The notes under the pieces are model-generated. The model did no database searches and was not told the origin of the DNA. It was given only the letters and a program-made list of their open reading frames with translations. DNA of 64,000 bases from Papilionanthe hookeriana x Papilionanthe teres (lineage: Eukaryota; Streptophyta; Magnoliopsida; Asparagales; Orchidaceae). Below are positions 36,100 through 47,589 of the stretch, in pieces (position 1 is the stretch's first letter; each line of letters starts with the position of its first letter). Made by a program: the position numbers and the translations under genes. The stretch spans positions 51,424,540 to 51,488,539 of the forward strand of contig CM040432.1 of assembly GCA_022702705.1 (NCBI GenBank), given 5' to 3'.

Positions 36100-37640
36100 T
36101 GGAAAATCATCATAAATCATTAAGGGATTATGTAAATCCTATGATAGATGAAATTCACTCAAGTATACAATGCCCTGTCGTAGAAGATGACTCCTTTGAA
36201 CTAAATCAAGCTATTATCCAACTTGTATAGAACAAACAATTTGGCGGAACTCCTTTGGAAGATCCCTATTTACACTTATCTAATTTTCTAGAACTTTGTG
36301 CTACATTTCGTTATAACGGCATGTCAGATGATACTGTTAGGCTAAGGTTTTTTTCCTTTCTCACTAAGGGATAAGGCTAAAATGTGGATATACTCATTAG
36401 GACTCGGTTCTATTAAAACTTTGCAGGAGTTAACTCAGAAATTCCTAACTAAGTATTTTTCACCTTCAAAAACTACTAAACTTAGAAACGATATTATCTC
36501 ATTTTGTCAGTATGAAGGAGAATCAATATACGAAGCCTGTGAAAAATTAAAGGAACTCCTTAGAAAGTGTCCACATCATGCTCTGTCAGATTGGTTAATC
36601 ATTCAAACTTTTTCTAATAGGTTAGTACGATCCCTTAGGTCCATTATTAATACTGCTGCTGCTGGTTCATTAGTGTCAAAATCATTTATTGAAGCATATG
36701 CATTAATTGAAGAAATGGCTAAAAATGAATTTCAATGGCACTCTGCAAGGGTAAATCATAAAAATGTAGGTATTTTTTATGATACAGATGCCATTGCAAA
36801 TCTTGCATCTTAGGTTGCTGCAATATCAAGGAAGTTGGACCAATTTGGAATGAACCAGCCTCAATTTACTCCTGTAAGTGAGGAAAGCTCATTAGGGAGT
36901 ATGATTGATTCCAACTTATTATATGAGACTTTAAATACCATAAACAACCCGTATTCTAACTTTTATAACCCAGGTTGGAAGAACCATCTTAATTTTAACT
37001 CGAATCATACTACTGAGGGTGGAAACCAACAATGGGAAAATAATCATGCAAATCCTAATGGAAGTTGGAATAGTCTGGGTAACACAAGCTATAGACCTTC
37101 ATATCCACTGGACTCTAATAATGATCAACAATTTGAGGATGAGAATATGTCTATAAAAGATATGGTATTGCAAGTGGGAAACCGGTTGCAAAGTTAAAAT
37201 GCTGCGATTAGAAACATAGAGAATCAACTGGGACAAATTGCTAATTCACTTAGCAATAGACTCCAAGGAATACTTCCTGGCAACACTGAGATCAAACCTA
37301 AAGAGAATAATAATGATCCAGCTGAGAGAAAAAATGATGATTGTTTTTGGATGGATGAAATTAATTATTTAAGTAATGACCATTTCCAAAAAAGTTTTGA
37401 GAGTAAGTTAACAGATGAGATCGAAATGCACTTTCATGATTAATTGAAAACATTGTCTAAAGAAGACTGTATGTATGTTCAGGAGAGGTGTGAAATGATG
37501 GACACTACAAAAAATAGTGAACTTGTAATTCCATTTGTTGAAAAATCTCATGAACTTAAGATAGATGTTGCCCATACAATTTTAAAGACTACCTATTTAG
37601 GGAATTCATCTACACCACTAGTCTTTTTATATCTTTAGAT
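36100..37640 (+). pseudogene. gag: Athila gag of A2, broken
   Basis: From ~36100 the frame reads LRDYVNPMIDEIHSS, then QFGGTPLEDPYLHLSNFLEL, RYNGMSDDTVRLR, LRDKAKMWIYSLGLGSIKTL, ELTQKFLTKYFSPSKTTKLR and YEACEKLKELLRKCPHHAL, the diagnostic Athila capsid sequence. The C-terminal part has NQLGQIANSLSNRLQGILPG (~37228). Defects: TAG at 36228, an extra T in a T7 run near 36348-36354 that shifts frame, and stops at ~36811, ~37194, ~37441 and ~37636. No zinc knuckle or protease follows. No start codon could be chosen with confidence. Confidence 0.85.
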
Positions 37641-38030
37641 TTGACTCAATCACAAGAAAAACCTGAATTGAATGATGAACAATATAAAGATATCGAACTA
37701 ATTCTTGGAAGAGAATTTGAGGATATATTTCAAAAAAACTTTGAGTTGAGAAAAAAGAATAAAGATATTGAAAGACCATTGGAAGAAATTTCTAAGGAAT
37801 TAGAAAAACCTATTTCCTCAACTATGATAGATATAGAAAGACCGCCTCCATCATTTAATAATTTTCACGGGGAAGAATTGGAAGATAAATTGAAACAGAA
37901 GAGTGACATAGAAGGTTTTGATCCTGAATTTGAATTATCTAGAGAGAATTCGATCCAAAATTTGGAAGATCTTGAATTATCATATAAAGATCCATTTGAT
38001 ATAAATTTCAAGAATGATACTAATTTATAA
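37641..38030 (+). CDS. Unrecognised acidic ORF in place of pol (A2)
   Basis: ATG at 37641 (MTQSQEKPELNDEQYKDIEL), 129 codons, stop at 38028-38030. Highly charged, Glu/Lys/Asp-rich, probably helical or disordered, with Pro-rich ERPLEE and ERPPPSFN segments. It follows the last gag stop by a few bases and is followed at 38227 by the Athila post-pol signature, so it occupies the place of the missing protease-RT-integrase. No similarity to pol or any known domain is visible. It may be a decayed gag-pol linker or a sequence gained by the element. Confidence 0.35.
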   Translation: MTQSQEKPELNDEQYKDIELILGREFEDIFQKNFELRKKNKDIERPLEEISKELEKPISSTMIDIERPPPSFNNFHGEELEDKLKQKSDIEGFDPEFELSRENSIQNLEDLELSYKDPFDINFKNDTNL

Positions 38031-38221
38031 ATTCAAAAAATCAACAGAAGAATATTGGATCTAGAAAGAAATATGAGGAACAATGATATGAATCAATCTG
38101 AAAAAAAAAGCTGAATGAAAAATTAAAATTCAAGGATTTTGTAGGAATCCCTAGATTTGAAAAAGTTTGGGAGATTGATCGAAGATTACTTAATTGAAAT
38201 TTTGATCTAGGAGGAATCATT

Positions 38222-38275
38222 TGTTGGGCTCACGACGTTAAACCAAATACTTTATGGGAGGCAACCCATAGTTAT
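38222..38275 (+). other. Athila post-pol signature block (A2)
   Basis: GGGCTCACGACGTTAAACCA and TTTATGGGAGGCAACCCATA, matching 23456-23500. It marks the normal pol end although pol itself is absent. Confidence 0.8.
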
Positions 38276-40262
38276 CAGTGTGCTTTGATTTAGTATGCTT
38301 GAGAGTAATGATTGTTAGTGTTGTATTGTGTTTGCTTTAGTGTGGATTGATCAATTTGATTGTTATTGGTGGATGTTTGGATTGTTAGTGGTTTGATTTG
38401 ATCTTTGTGTGTCATGAGGGAGGTGATTCCTTAACTTATTATAATGAATAGACTTGTATGTTCTCTTGTAGTAGCTGGAATGACGAGTTCACTACGATTC
38501 GGGTCTTACTTGGACTTGAGTTTTACAAGAGATATCATGAATTTAAATAGTGTTAGATCCATCTCAATTTTATTACTTCCTTTCTCTAACTTTTTGTTTC
38601 ATTTGGTAGAAGATGCGAACCTATTTAATGAATAGCATTAGGATGATCTTACACTATGATTTATAACTATTAAAGGTGCTTAATTAAGGGGATGAAATGA
38701 TGCCTGGGGTTGGTGCACGGAAGCCAATAAAACAGGTATAATTTTATCTTTGGGATTATAATTTATAAAATCATTTGAATGTACCTATTTTACTAGTGTA
38801 GTGATTCTGTTAGAATTCGTAAGTAAAGTAGTGAGATGTGATGAGTTAATGGAAGAATTGACCTCATTTATTATGTGTGTTTGTTTGTGTTTTACAACTT
38901 TATATAAGACTTGAAGAACATTTTTATATTCCCTTGCTAATACCTGCTATGCTAATTAATCTTTTGTTTAGTAAATTTCATTCTGACATGATTAGTTTAA
39001 ATTTACTTTCTACTACATATTGTTCTGTCTTGATGAATAAATGAAGATGTTTTTTATAGACATTTGTGGTAGATAAAATTTCTCAATTGTTTTTCTTCCA
39101 GCTTATATTTTGTGTACTAAATGCTATATATGCTAAAAATTAAGTTTGGAGGTAGGAAGAAAAATAGAACTTTAACGTGAGAATACTTCCTTTTAGTGTA
39201 ATTTTATTACAAGCATGTTTTAGGCTAGATTTACTTTCTTTTGCAGTCATTTTGTCTTGATTATACATGTATATGAATTTTATAGTATGTTGTAGTAGCT
39301 AGTAAATTCCTTTACTTTTTTCTTCCTGCTACATTTTATGGAATTAATTACAAAATATTTTGGGGGAGAGAAAGAATTAACTATTAGTTGTTCTAATTTA
39401 AAAGTATTTTTAAGATTATTAACATGATTTCCTGTGATAGAGCTCAATTTCATATAACTGTATTTTGATTTTATTTAAGTAGTTTAGTGGACTTGAATGA
39501 AAGTTTTTGGTAATGAAAAGTAATTTTGTAGGATAAGATATTTGGTATAAGAGAATAGAACTACAGTCAACTATTCAAAGTAAGAAAAATAGCATGTTTG
39601 AAATATTAAGAATCTTAGAACTTTATGTGAAAGGAAAGGATTGAGACTCTATGATGAATAAATAATAAGCTAAGGAAATGCCTATAAGATGAAGGATCGT
39701 GGTAAGTTTCAAATTTAGGGTGAGAAGGTTGAAGTTATAATTTTTTAAAGGCTATCTAGATATAGTAATCTTTACTTGAAAAAGCAAAAACAAAAGAATA
39801 AAAAAAAGAAGAAAAAAAATGAAAAGATAAAAAGAAGAAAAAAGAAAAGAAAAAGTGAGGAGAAGCTTGAGGAGATGCCTAATTAAAAATTGGATTCACT
39901 TGGATCTACCTAAAGGGGAGAACTTAATTACTTTCTTGAACTTATATGTATGGATTAGCATCTTTACTAGTAGTGTTCTTATAAACTTGTTTTCATGTAA
40001 TCCTTTTAAGTGCCTTAATAGGACAATCTACAGTCATTTTTGAAATTAATAGAAGGCTAGAACTCTTTGACTTGATGACTAGATAGCCTTATACCTGCAG
40101 AGTTTACTTAGATTACTCAATGATATTTCTGAAAATTTTACTAATGTATTTATCTAAGTCAAAATCATGGCATTCTAGAAAGAAAGTTCATTGCAGTGGA
40201 TCATTATTTTATGTATTAACTAAATTACATCAGGACAAGTAATACTTAAGTTTAGGGGATCT
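38276..40262 (+). other. A2 3' region without env-position ORF, ending in polypurine tract
   Basis: Non-coding, AT-rich. It contains an internal purine tract (AAGTTTGGAGGTAGGAAG near 39142), the shared Athila block GGCTATCTAGATATAGTAAT (39752-39771) plus an A/G-rich run, and the terminal tract AAGTTTAGGGGAT at 40248-40260. The accessory and env-position ORFs seen in A1 are absent. Confidence 0.6.
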
Positions 40263-42168
40263 TGATCCACTAAAAATTTGATAGCTTTTTAATGCCTATT
40301 TCATATATATATTTGATGATATTACACTATAAAAGAAGGTATTTTGTATATTTTTTGGTTTTAGATACAAAAAATGGCTTTTAGAGAAAATGAAACAAAA
40401 ATGGTGCAATTTGGAGCAAAAATGAGCAAAAAAACAAATTTTAGCCTGAGACATTTTGATAAGTCTTTCTTTGTTTAATCTCTTTTAAAATTATTGAATA
40501 TTTTTTAAAGAGATTACACTTTACAAAAAGGTTGTTTTTATGCTTATCTTGTAGGCTATCTGTTAGGAACGCAACACAACTAAAACGGGGCGAATCAGAG
40601 CTGAAACGAAGCCAAACGAAACAAAATGGTGGAGCTGCGCAGTACCAGTGCTGAACCGTGTCTGGACCAGTGTTGGATCATGCCGAAAGATAGTGAAGGA
40701 CAAAAATTCATTGGAAATAGTGCCGGACAACGCCCGATAGAGCGTCGGACCGCGCCCAAACAGTTTGGACGCGATTTTGGATGGTTAGGGGCCGCGATTC
40801 AATGTACTTGGATGCTTTTTGAAAGGTTTCTAGTGGGAACTCTTAAAACTTCATCCCTATACTTTAAAAGAACGATTTTAGGTCAGAAAAAGGTGTGTGT
40901 GAGAGAGGAATGTTAGGAAAAATGTGGAGAATGTTGAGAGATCTTAGAATAGGAGTAGAAATGTAGATTTCTACCTTTTTGGAGAGATTGGTGAGGGGAT
41001 TTTGAGAGAATTTGTAAGGGTTTGTTCTAGCATTGTATTGATCAGTGGAAGACTTTATGGGAGAGATTTTAATCTTTCTTTCAAGGGGAAAAAGCTAAGT
41101 ATTGTGTTATTCATTATCTTATGATTTTATAACACTTATTTTGTGGATTTGCTTTGAAATGAGATTTTCCGTTGTGTTTTCTTCGTGCTTTGTAATGTCT
41201 TTCTCTTACTCTTTCTTCTTCTTAGGAAATAGCGGCATGAGAAGATTATATCGTTATTTTACTTTTACTTTTCTTTTGCAATGAGTAGGATTCATGTTTA
41301 GGATATCGTGCATTTTAGAAGTGGATTTAATTATAAATGTGATGGTTTTAGTTGCACTTCATTTACATTACAAAAAGAACCCATTGTATTGTTAAAATTC
41401 GTTGTAATTGCATTGACCCGAGAGGGTGGTGTAATTCTCAACAAAGTGGAACCACAGTCAATTTCCATGGATGGTGAAGTTCGTGTGGGTTTAGTGCAAA
41501 TAAATAGGGAAATATACTTTGATGAGCGTAGAATTGAAGATTTTAGGGTGACAGACTAAAATCCCCAATTCAGTCCTAGTGTTTGGATACTAAAGCAGGA
41601 GTTAGCCTTCAGGTGAAGGGAAGTGTGTGCTCTGGAGTGAGAGGCAGTATCCTCCCAGCCTAAACACAGATGTAGGGACTAAGCCTAGGATTAGCCAATT
41701 TTTTTATGCACTCGGAAGAGGGTAAAGAATAAGATTGTTCTTATTTGGCACATACAATATTTAATGCATCTCATTCCTTTACATTATCCAATTCACTACA
41801 TAAGAATAGTAGATTTTATTATCTCAAAATTCACCAAACCAACTCATCTAGAAAGAGTTATCTTTAGAAGTAATATTTACATTTAGGAGTAGTTATTATC
41901 CTTACATATAATCATCTACATTTCGGAGAAGTTGTTAGAAAAAAACACTTATATCGACCTTCCAAACTAAAGTTTAATTGTAATGGATTAGAATTTGACT
42001 AAGGACCTCTTACCTCGCTTCCCAGTGGGATCTAAAAACGAGACTCCACTAGAGTCCTGTATTACTTAAGCGATACATATACTTGTGTTTGAAATTGTGA
42101 CTTTACAAAATCATTATAAATATATAAATCTGGGTTCATAAATTCGTGCATATAAAAAAGTCGCATCA
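40263..42168 (+). mobile_element. 3' LTR of A2
   Basis: Starts TGATCCACTAAAAATTTG after a polypurine tract and ends AAAGTCGCATCA at 42168, a direct repeat of 33800-35716. The next five bases GAAGG repeat 33795-33799. The complete A2 is 33800-42168, 8.4 kb. Confidence 0.9.
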
Positions 42169-42173
42169 GAAGG

Positions 42174-42274
42174 GTCCTAACAGTAATCTTCTAAGAAACT
42201 CACCAAGAGAGTCCTATAGCTAAACCCTAAGCTATCTAAAGAAAGACTAGACCTAAACAAAAGTGAGGTCAACA
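42174..42274 (-). mobile_element. Ogre-family LTR F fragment, right of A2
   Basis: Ends GTGAGGTCAACA, the reverse complement of the Ogre LTR start TGTTGACCTCA. Upstream it aligns with 10137-10239 (GGGTCCTAACAGTAATCTTC versus GGGTCCCAATTCTAATCCTC). It is the outer end of the LTR that A2 entered. Confidence 0.6.
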
Positions 42275-43348
42275 AAATCCTGATAATATAAATCTAATCA
42301 TATTATATTTGGAGGTGACCAAATAAACTAGTTAAATGTTACAGAGACTAGATTATTTTGGTTTAATCGTGGCATTACAGTTGAAGATAAAATGTGAAAG
42401 AAAAATATTTGTGAAAGTGTTGGTGTTGCTACAGTGAAAGACAAGATTAGAGGAAACATTTGTATCAATGTTCACCGCTTATCAATTTTTTACAGTCTTA
42501 ATAGCATGAATATGTTGTTATCTAGAGTGGAGAGAGTTGTCATAGATGGTTTGGTCACTATAAATGTCATCCATGCTGCATCAGATCAAAATTTAGTAGG
42601 GTCAATCTATAATCTAATTTTGTATGTTGGGCAGGTCTATGAATTTAGTGTGAAGAACGTTAATTGCTAGAAAATTAATTTTGGATCGCTAGAAAATTAA
42701 TTTTGGATTGAATTTCTTTTTACCACCTCCAATTGAATCAAAATTGGATCATTTAACATCATGATGATGTTTTCGAAGATCATTAAATCCATTAAGGTAT
42801 CACTTTCTAATATTGTGTGCAACTATGGTTACTCCATCACTAACATGGGCATATTTGTTTCATATTTTATTTCCAGCTGTAAAGCCAATCATAGAACAAA
42901 ATATTCTTGTCCATGCAAACCTTACATGATTAAGTGCACACATTGAAATATTTTCATAAAAGATGATATTTCATATAATGTAAAAGTTATCAGAGTTACC
43001 TCCTTTATGAAGACTATTTTCCATTGTCAGAATGTAAATTCACTTCAAAATCTAATTTACAAATTCAAAAATGTAAATTCACTCTGAAATCTAATTTTTT
43101 ATTGTTGCAATTCTCATTTTGTTAATGAAAACTAGATTTTGAAGTAAATTTTCATTTTGGAACTAAAAAATTAGACTTTGAAGTAAATTTCCATTTTTGC
43201 AATAGAAAATAAAGTTCATAATGAATGATGAAGTGGCAAATCTTATATTATATGAAATATTTTATTCTAAGAACATACTTTGAGGTGTGGAGTTAATCAT
43301 GTTTAGGGTTAATCGAGATGAGAATGATTAGATTAATGAATGAATTTC
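42275..43348. repeat. Unclassified repeat, copy 1 of a diverged direct pair
   Basis: From ~42416 (GTTGGTGTTGCTACAG) to ~43215 this stretch matches ~45137-45760 in the same orientation at perhaps 70-75% by eye, for example TCACTTTCTAATATTG at 42801 and 45435 and AGCCAATCATAGAAC near 42884 against AGTCAATCATAGAAC near 45517. It also holds a 23-base tandem duplication (CTAGAAAATTAATTTTGGAT, ~42667-42710) and alternating inverted motifs of the AATCTAATTT type (43020-43190). No coding sequence was identified. It could be an old LTR or MITE-like repeat. Confidence 0.45.
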
Positions 43349-45094
43349 TGTTAGATATGGCTCATATAACAGAAAGTGGAGTCTCTTGGATTAAGGAGAA
43401 GTGTCTCTTGGAGTGAAGAGAATTGTCTTTTGGAGTGAAGAGATCTGTCTCTTAGAGTGAAGAGAAGAGATTTGTCTCTTAGAGTGAAGAGGTGTGTCTC
43501 TTGGATGAAGAAGTCTGTCTCTAGGAGTTAAGTGAGTTGGGGAGCAGGGGAATTTTAGTAATTTTATCTGTGGATTTTATCTATATATATGATGTGTAAT
43601 TCTATGAGTGTGTATCGAACTTTCCTTATGGAATAGTGAAATCAGTGCTTTGCTCCCAAGGACGTAGGCATTTTGCCAAACATCATTAAGTCTCTGTGTT
43701 TTCTTCCAGATTTGTATCGATTCTTGCTTTTCTTTGCCCAAAATTTCTCAACAAATGGTATCAGATTAAGTTTATAGGGCCTAAAATTTCAGCGCAGGAA
43801 GGATGAAGAAGGATTCAACAAATTGGTAGAAAGGTTCAGCTAGGACTTCAAGGAGTTTGGGGATTGTGGTTGTTGGGAGATGAAGGTGAGCGGGTTGGTG
43901 AGAGGGATTCACGTCATCGCAACCAGACGAAAGTCAGAGACCAGGTAAAGATCTCGTGACCCGGTGGCTTCAGCTACCAGAAGGAGTTTGTAGCTTCGGT
44001 TCTTTGCAGGGGAGTTTGCGAATCGCGGGAGGAGGTGATTTATGGCAGTTTTAGAGAGAAGATCGAAGAGGAAGAAGAAGACCGACTGTTTACTGTAGTT
44101 TCAGTTAGGCAGTTCACAGAGGAGTTGGCGAGCGGCAGGTACCAATATGATGTAGAGTGACAAATCAGATTGCAGTGATGGTGAAATACTTTCATTTACA
44201 ACAACTTAGTTGAGGGTGCATGGATTCTTGATTCAGGATGCTCTTATCACATAACACCTAATAAGGAGTGGTTTACTTCGTACAGGTTATCTAATTCCCG
44301 TTCAGTCTATTTAGGTGATAATAGATGTTGCAATTATGCTGGTATTGGTGAAGTAAGAATTAAGATGTATGATGACACTGTCAAAATATTATGTGATGTT
44401 AGACATATTCCAGATTTGAAGAAAAATTTAATATACTTGTGCACTTTACATGGAAACAGTTTTATTCCTAAAGCAGATGAGAATAGAGAAACCATCAGAA
44501 TTGTTAAAGATGCATCGACTGTGATGAAAGGAAATATCACTGCAGATAATATCTATAAACACTTCGGAAGTACAGTCGTAGATGAAATTCACTATGTTAA
44601 ATCATATAATGAAAATGCAGCAGATATATTAACCAAGCCAGTTACTATGAACAAGTTCTTGCATTGTTTGAACTTGTTGAAAGTTTGCTGTTGTTAGATG
44701 GCATGGTAGCCCAACCCACTTTGGTGTATGAGAAACTCCAAGATATCTTTCTTCTAAAATGTTGAATATTCACTAAGGTGGATATTTGTTAGAAATGGCT
44801 CATATACTAGAAAGTGGAGTCTCTTAGAGTGAAGAGGTGTCTCTTTTAGATGAAGAGACGTATCTCTTGGTGTTAAGTGGGTTGGGGGAGCACGGGCGTT
44901 ATAGTAATTTTATCCGTAGGATTTATCTATATATATGATGTGTAACCCTATGGGTATGTATCGAACTTTCCTTTTGGAATAGTGAAATCGTACTTCTGCT
45001 CCCCAGGACGTACGCTCATTGCATCGTTAAATCTCTGTGTTTTCTTTTGAATTTGTGTCGACTCTTGCTTTTCTTTGCCCTAAATTTCTCAAAA
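43349..45094 (+). mobile_element. Miniature Copia element, 1.75 kb, with perfect target duplication
   Basis: 5' LTR 43349-43753 (TGTTAGATATGG … TCTCAACA), primer site for initiator tRNA-Met at 43756-43765 (TGGTATCAGA), a reduced internal region, polypurine tract AAGGTGGATATT (44775-44786) and 3' LTR 44787-45094 (TGTTAGAAATGG … TCTCAAAA, terminal CA mutated). The five bases before (43344-43348) and after (45095-45099) are both ATTTC. The 5' LTR is ~100 bases longer through extra copies of a GTCTCTTGGAGTGAAGAG repeat. Both LTRs carry a TATATATA motif before the transcript region. It is non-autonomous. Confidence 0.92.
44217..44697 (+). pseudogene. pol: Copia pol remnant: protease fused to the RNase H tail
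   Basis: An open frame from ~44217 reads WILDSGCSYHITPNKEWF, the Copia aspartic protease (DSG active site), then ILCDVRHIPDLKKNLI and the start of the pre-integrase region (~44575). It jumps at once to YVKSYNENAADILTKPVTMNKF, the C-terminal end of Copia RNase H, and stops at 44695-44697. Integrase and all of RT are missing through one in-frame-looking deletion near 44580-44590. The first part of the internal region (43766-44200) shows no gag. The product, if made, would be a protease-like fragment. Confidence 0.85.
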
Positions 45095-45800
45095 ATTTCT
45101 AATTGGAAAACAAATGCAAGTAAATAAACTCATGCAGGGTGTGGTGTTGCTTTGGTGATATACAAAATTAGATCTAAAAATTTTAAAAAATATAAGGCAA
45201 ATTATCAAACTTGGACAACCCTAACAATTTCAATAGGTTGTTAATGTTTTGATTTCAAGCTTAACTATTGTCGGCTCTAAAGAAATTTGATCCAAAATTT
45301 CTTACTCGAATCATGGGTTGTTTATTTTGATCCACCCTTTATCCGAGTCAAAATTAAAATCATTCAATTTTTGAGTGATAACTGCTGTTTCGTATTAAGA
45401 CTAATTCTAATGATTTATTTAGATTTTTTGATGTCACTTTCTAATATTGCCTTCAATTATAGCTACTCCATCTCTTTCATAGTTATATTTGTTTCATATT
45501 TTGTTTCCTACTATAAAGTCAATCATAGAACTAATCATTTTTCTTTGCAGCAACCTCTATGCGATTAACTGCGCACCTCGAAATATGTTATTCAAAGAAA
45601 ATATTTCATATAAGAGTTTTCTCTCCATCCTCCAATTCGAAATCTAATTTCTACTTTTAAAATGTAAATTCACTTCCAAGTCTAATTTATTGGTTCCAAA
45701 ATGAAAATTCACTTTGAAATCTAATTTAAATATAATTTAAATCAAATTTATTGATTAAACCTTCAAGAAAGTACTTCGCAAATAATATTGTGAAATAGTT
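45095..45800. repeat. Unclassified repeat, copy 2 of the diverged direct pair
   Basis: Partner of 42416-43215 (see there). It includes the ATTTC target duplication at its left edge. It carries one open frame of 93 codons at 45287-45568 that is not conserved in the other copy, so no gene is called. Confidence 0.45.
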
Positions 45801-47050
45801 ACCTCATAGATTTTTTAATAAATTAAAGCAAATTGTCAAGAATGAAGCACAATCAGAAGAATCCATATATGAGGCATATTTACTACAAGAGACCTTCACT
45901 TTATGCTCCTATTATTTGGCTCAATAAGAGTCCATGTCATTGAGTCCCTCACATGACACTCTGTTGTTGAAGCATCAGGGAAGTGCAATCACGTTATTAC
46001 AATGATCAAGAACTTCAAGCAGTGGCACTGTATGTTTATTTTATATGAATTTACATTTAACATTTTGTTATTATTGATGGATTTTATTTCTTGTCAGGAT
46101 TCATATGATGTCTCTTATATTTCTTATTATCTAAAGCTTTTTAATTTTATATTTAATTTTTATAATTTTATTCATGTAATTGGTGCACGTCCAATTAAGT
46201 TAGTATTTATAAATGTACACACATCGACACATCCGTATGTGTATATATGTTTTTATGTATATGTATGAGAGACATAACAGAGTTTTGGAAACAAATAAAA
46301 GGTAAATATATAACTAACAGTCTTAATAATCTATAAAACTAGCCAGCTTGCCTCCGGGCTAGTCGCCGATAACAGTGGGACCAAAGGGATTTTCTGCAGG
46401 ATGTCAAGCAACTCAGATGATTAAGACAATTTGCCACACCATATAAGACCCAAAATAATAATGAATGTCACAACTTAAAATAATATTTCGATCGCATCAG
46501 CATGAATATTTTACCAAGTAATTGGCCGAGTGGACCAAAGGCAGTATCAGTGAGCCAATACGAGAATGCCTAATTTAATCAAAACACATCACCATCTAGC
46601 TTAAGCAGGCAAGAAAACGTATCATTATCCTTTAAAAGAGGTCCCATCAAAGAAACACCATTTAATTAATTCGGGGTAGAGACAAAGCAGTTGAACGATC
46701 AGACAAAAGACCACTTATAATGCAACTAATAAAAAGGTAGCCGTACTTTCGGATCATGAAGAACAATAGTCATCAGAAAAATACCTGAATAATACTGTAT
46801 TTGGCACAGTAAATAATATTAAGAAATATTTGTTTTTTTCTTTATTTTTTATTCCAGCTAAGGCGAAGGATTTGAAAAAGACTTGGTCATTGTAAGTCAT
46901 TTAAAGTTATTATAATAATTATTTTACTCATCTCTCTGAATCCATTTTCTAAACCTCCGGATTCAATAATATTCAACTTTGGGTGACACGAAACAGAGTG
47001 ACAATTTCGTTGTGACCCTCTGATCTCTGAAAAAATTTTCTACTCTGATG
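45801..47050. other. No recognised feature
   Basis: AT-rich sequence without LTR, LINE or coding signatures I can identify. A somewhat more GC-balanced stretch at ~46330-46740 could be host intron or UTR sequence. Confidence 0.3.
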
Positions 47051-47053
47051 GTC

Positions 47054-47555
47054 TCACAAGTATAGGCATTTATCTTCTGAACCGCTTGCAGTATGCTTAC
47101 CATTTGTTACTGAAAGTGTAGCAGAAATAGCGTATCCTGAATTTTCCAGTAGCAAGATTCCATAATCTGTGAACGAAAACGAATTTTTACTTAGAAATGA
47201 AAATAATATGGTTTTAAAAGTAATCAAAGCAGGAGTGAGAAAATATGTAGCGGATTCGTCAGGAGTATTGAGCAGAACGTTTCTCACAAGCTTGAAGTAC
47301 TTACCTGATACATGTAAACAATTGCACAAGTGCCGTTGGCTTTATGGATCATGGAAGACTTTCTTGCATTGGTTGTTGAGAGTGCTAGAAGGTGTTTTTT
47401 GCTTCTTAATGCGCTTTCATTTTGTAACTTCCAAAGTTCATCGTTAGTCAAAAATGCACAAGAGGATGTTTCAAAATTATCATTCTTTGGGATGTTACTT
47501 TTAAGAGAGAAATGGAAATTTATTGAAGGGGTGTTTGATTTACTGAAAAATGAAT

Positions 47556-47556
<1 letters not shown>
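47054..47556 (-). pseudogene. Possible host-gene exon remnants next to the RTE insertion
   Basis: On the minus strand, an open frame ending its protein-like part with HKANGTCAIVYMYQ meets a good splice donor (TATCAG|GTAAGT, ~47310). A second protein-like stretch (DYGILLLENSGYAISATLSV) starts after an acceptor-like TTCACAG near 47168. However, joining exactly at those sites does not keep the second frame (it stops after ~19 codons). Either one site is wrong or the gene is dead. The protein is not recognised. The plus strand is also open here, so chance frames are possible. The RTE 3' end abuts at 47557. Confidence 0.2.

Positions 47557-47589
<33 letters not shown>

Noticed and set aside
45287..46268. 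Open frames of 88-93 codons as host genes
   Set aside because: Ile/Phe/Tyr-rich translations of AT-rich DNA, not conserved in the homologous repeat copy and without domain signatures.
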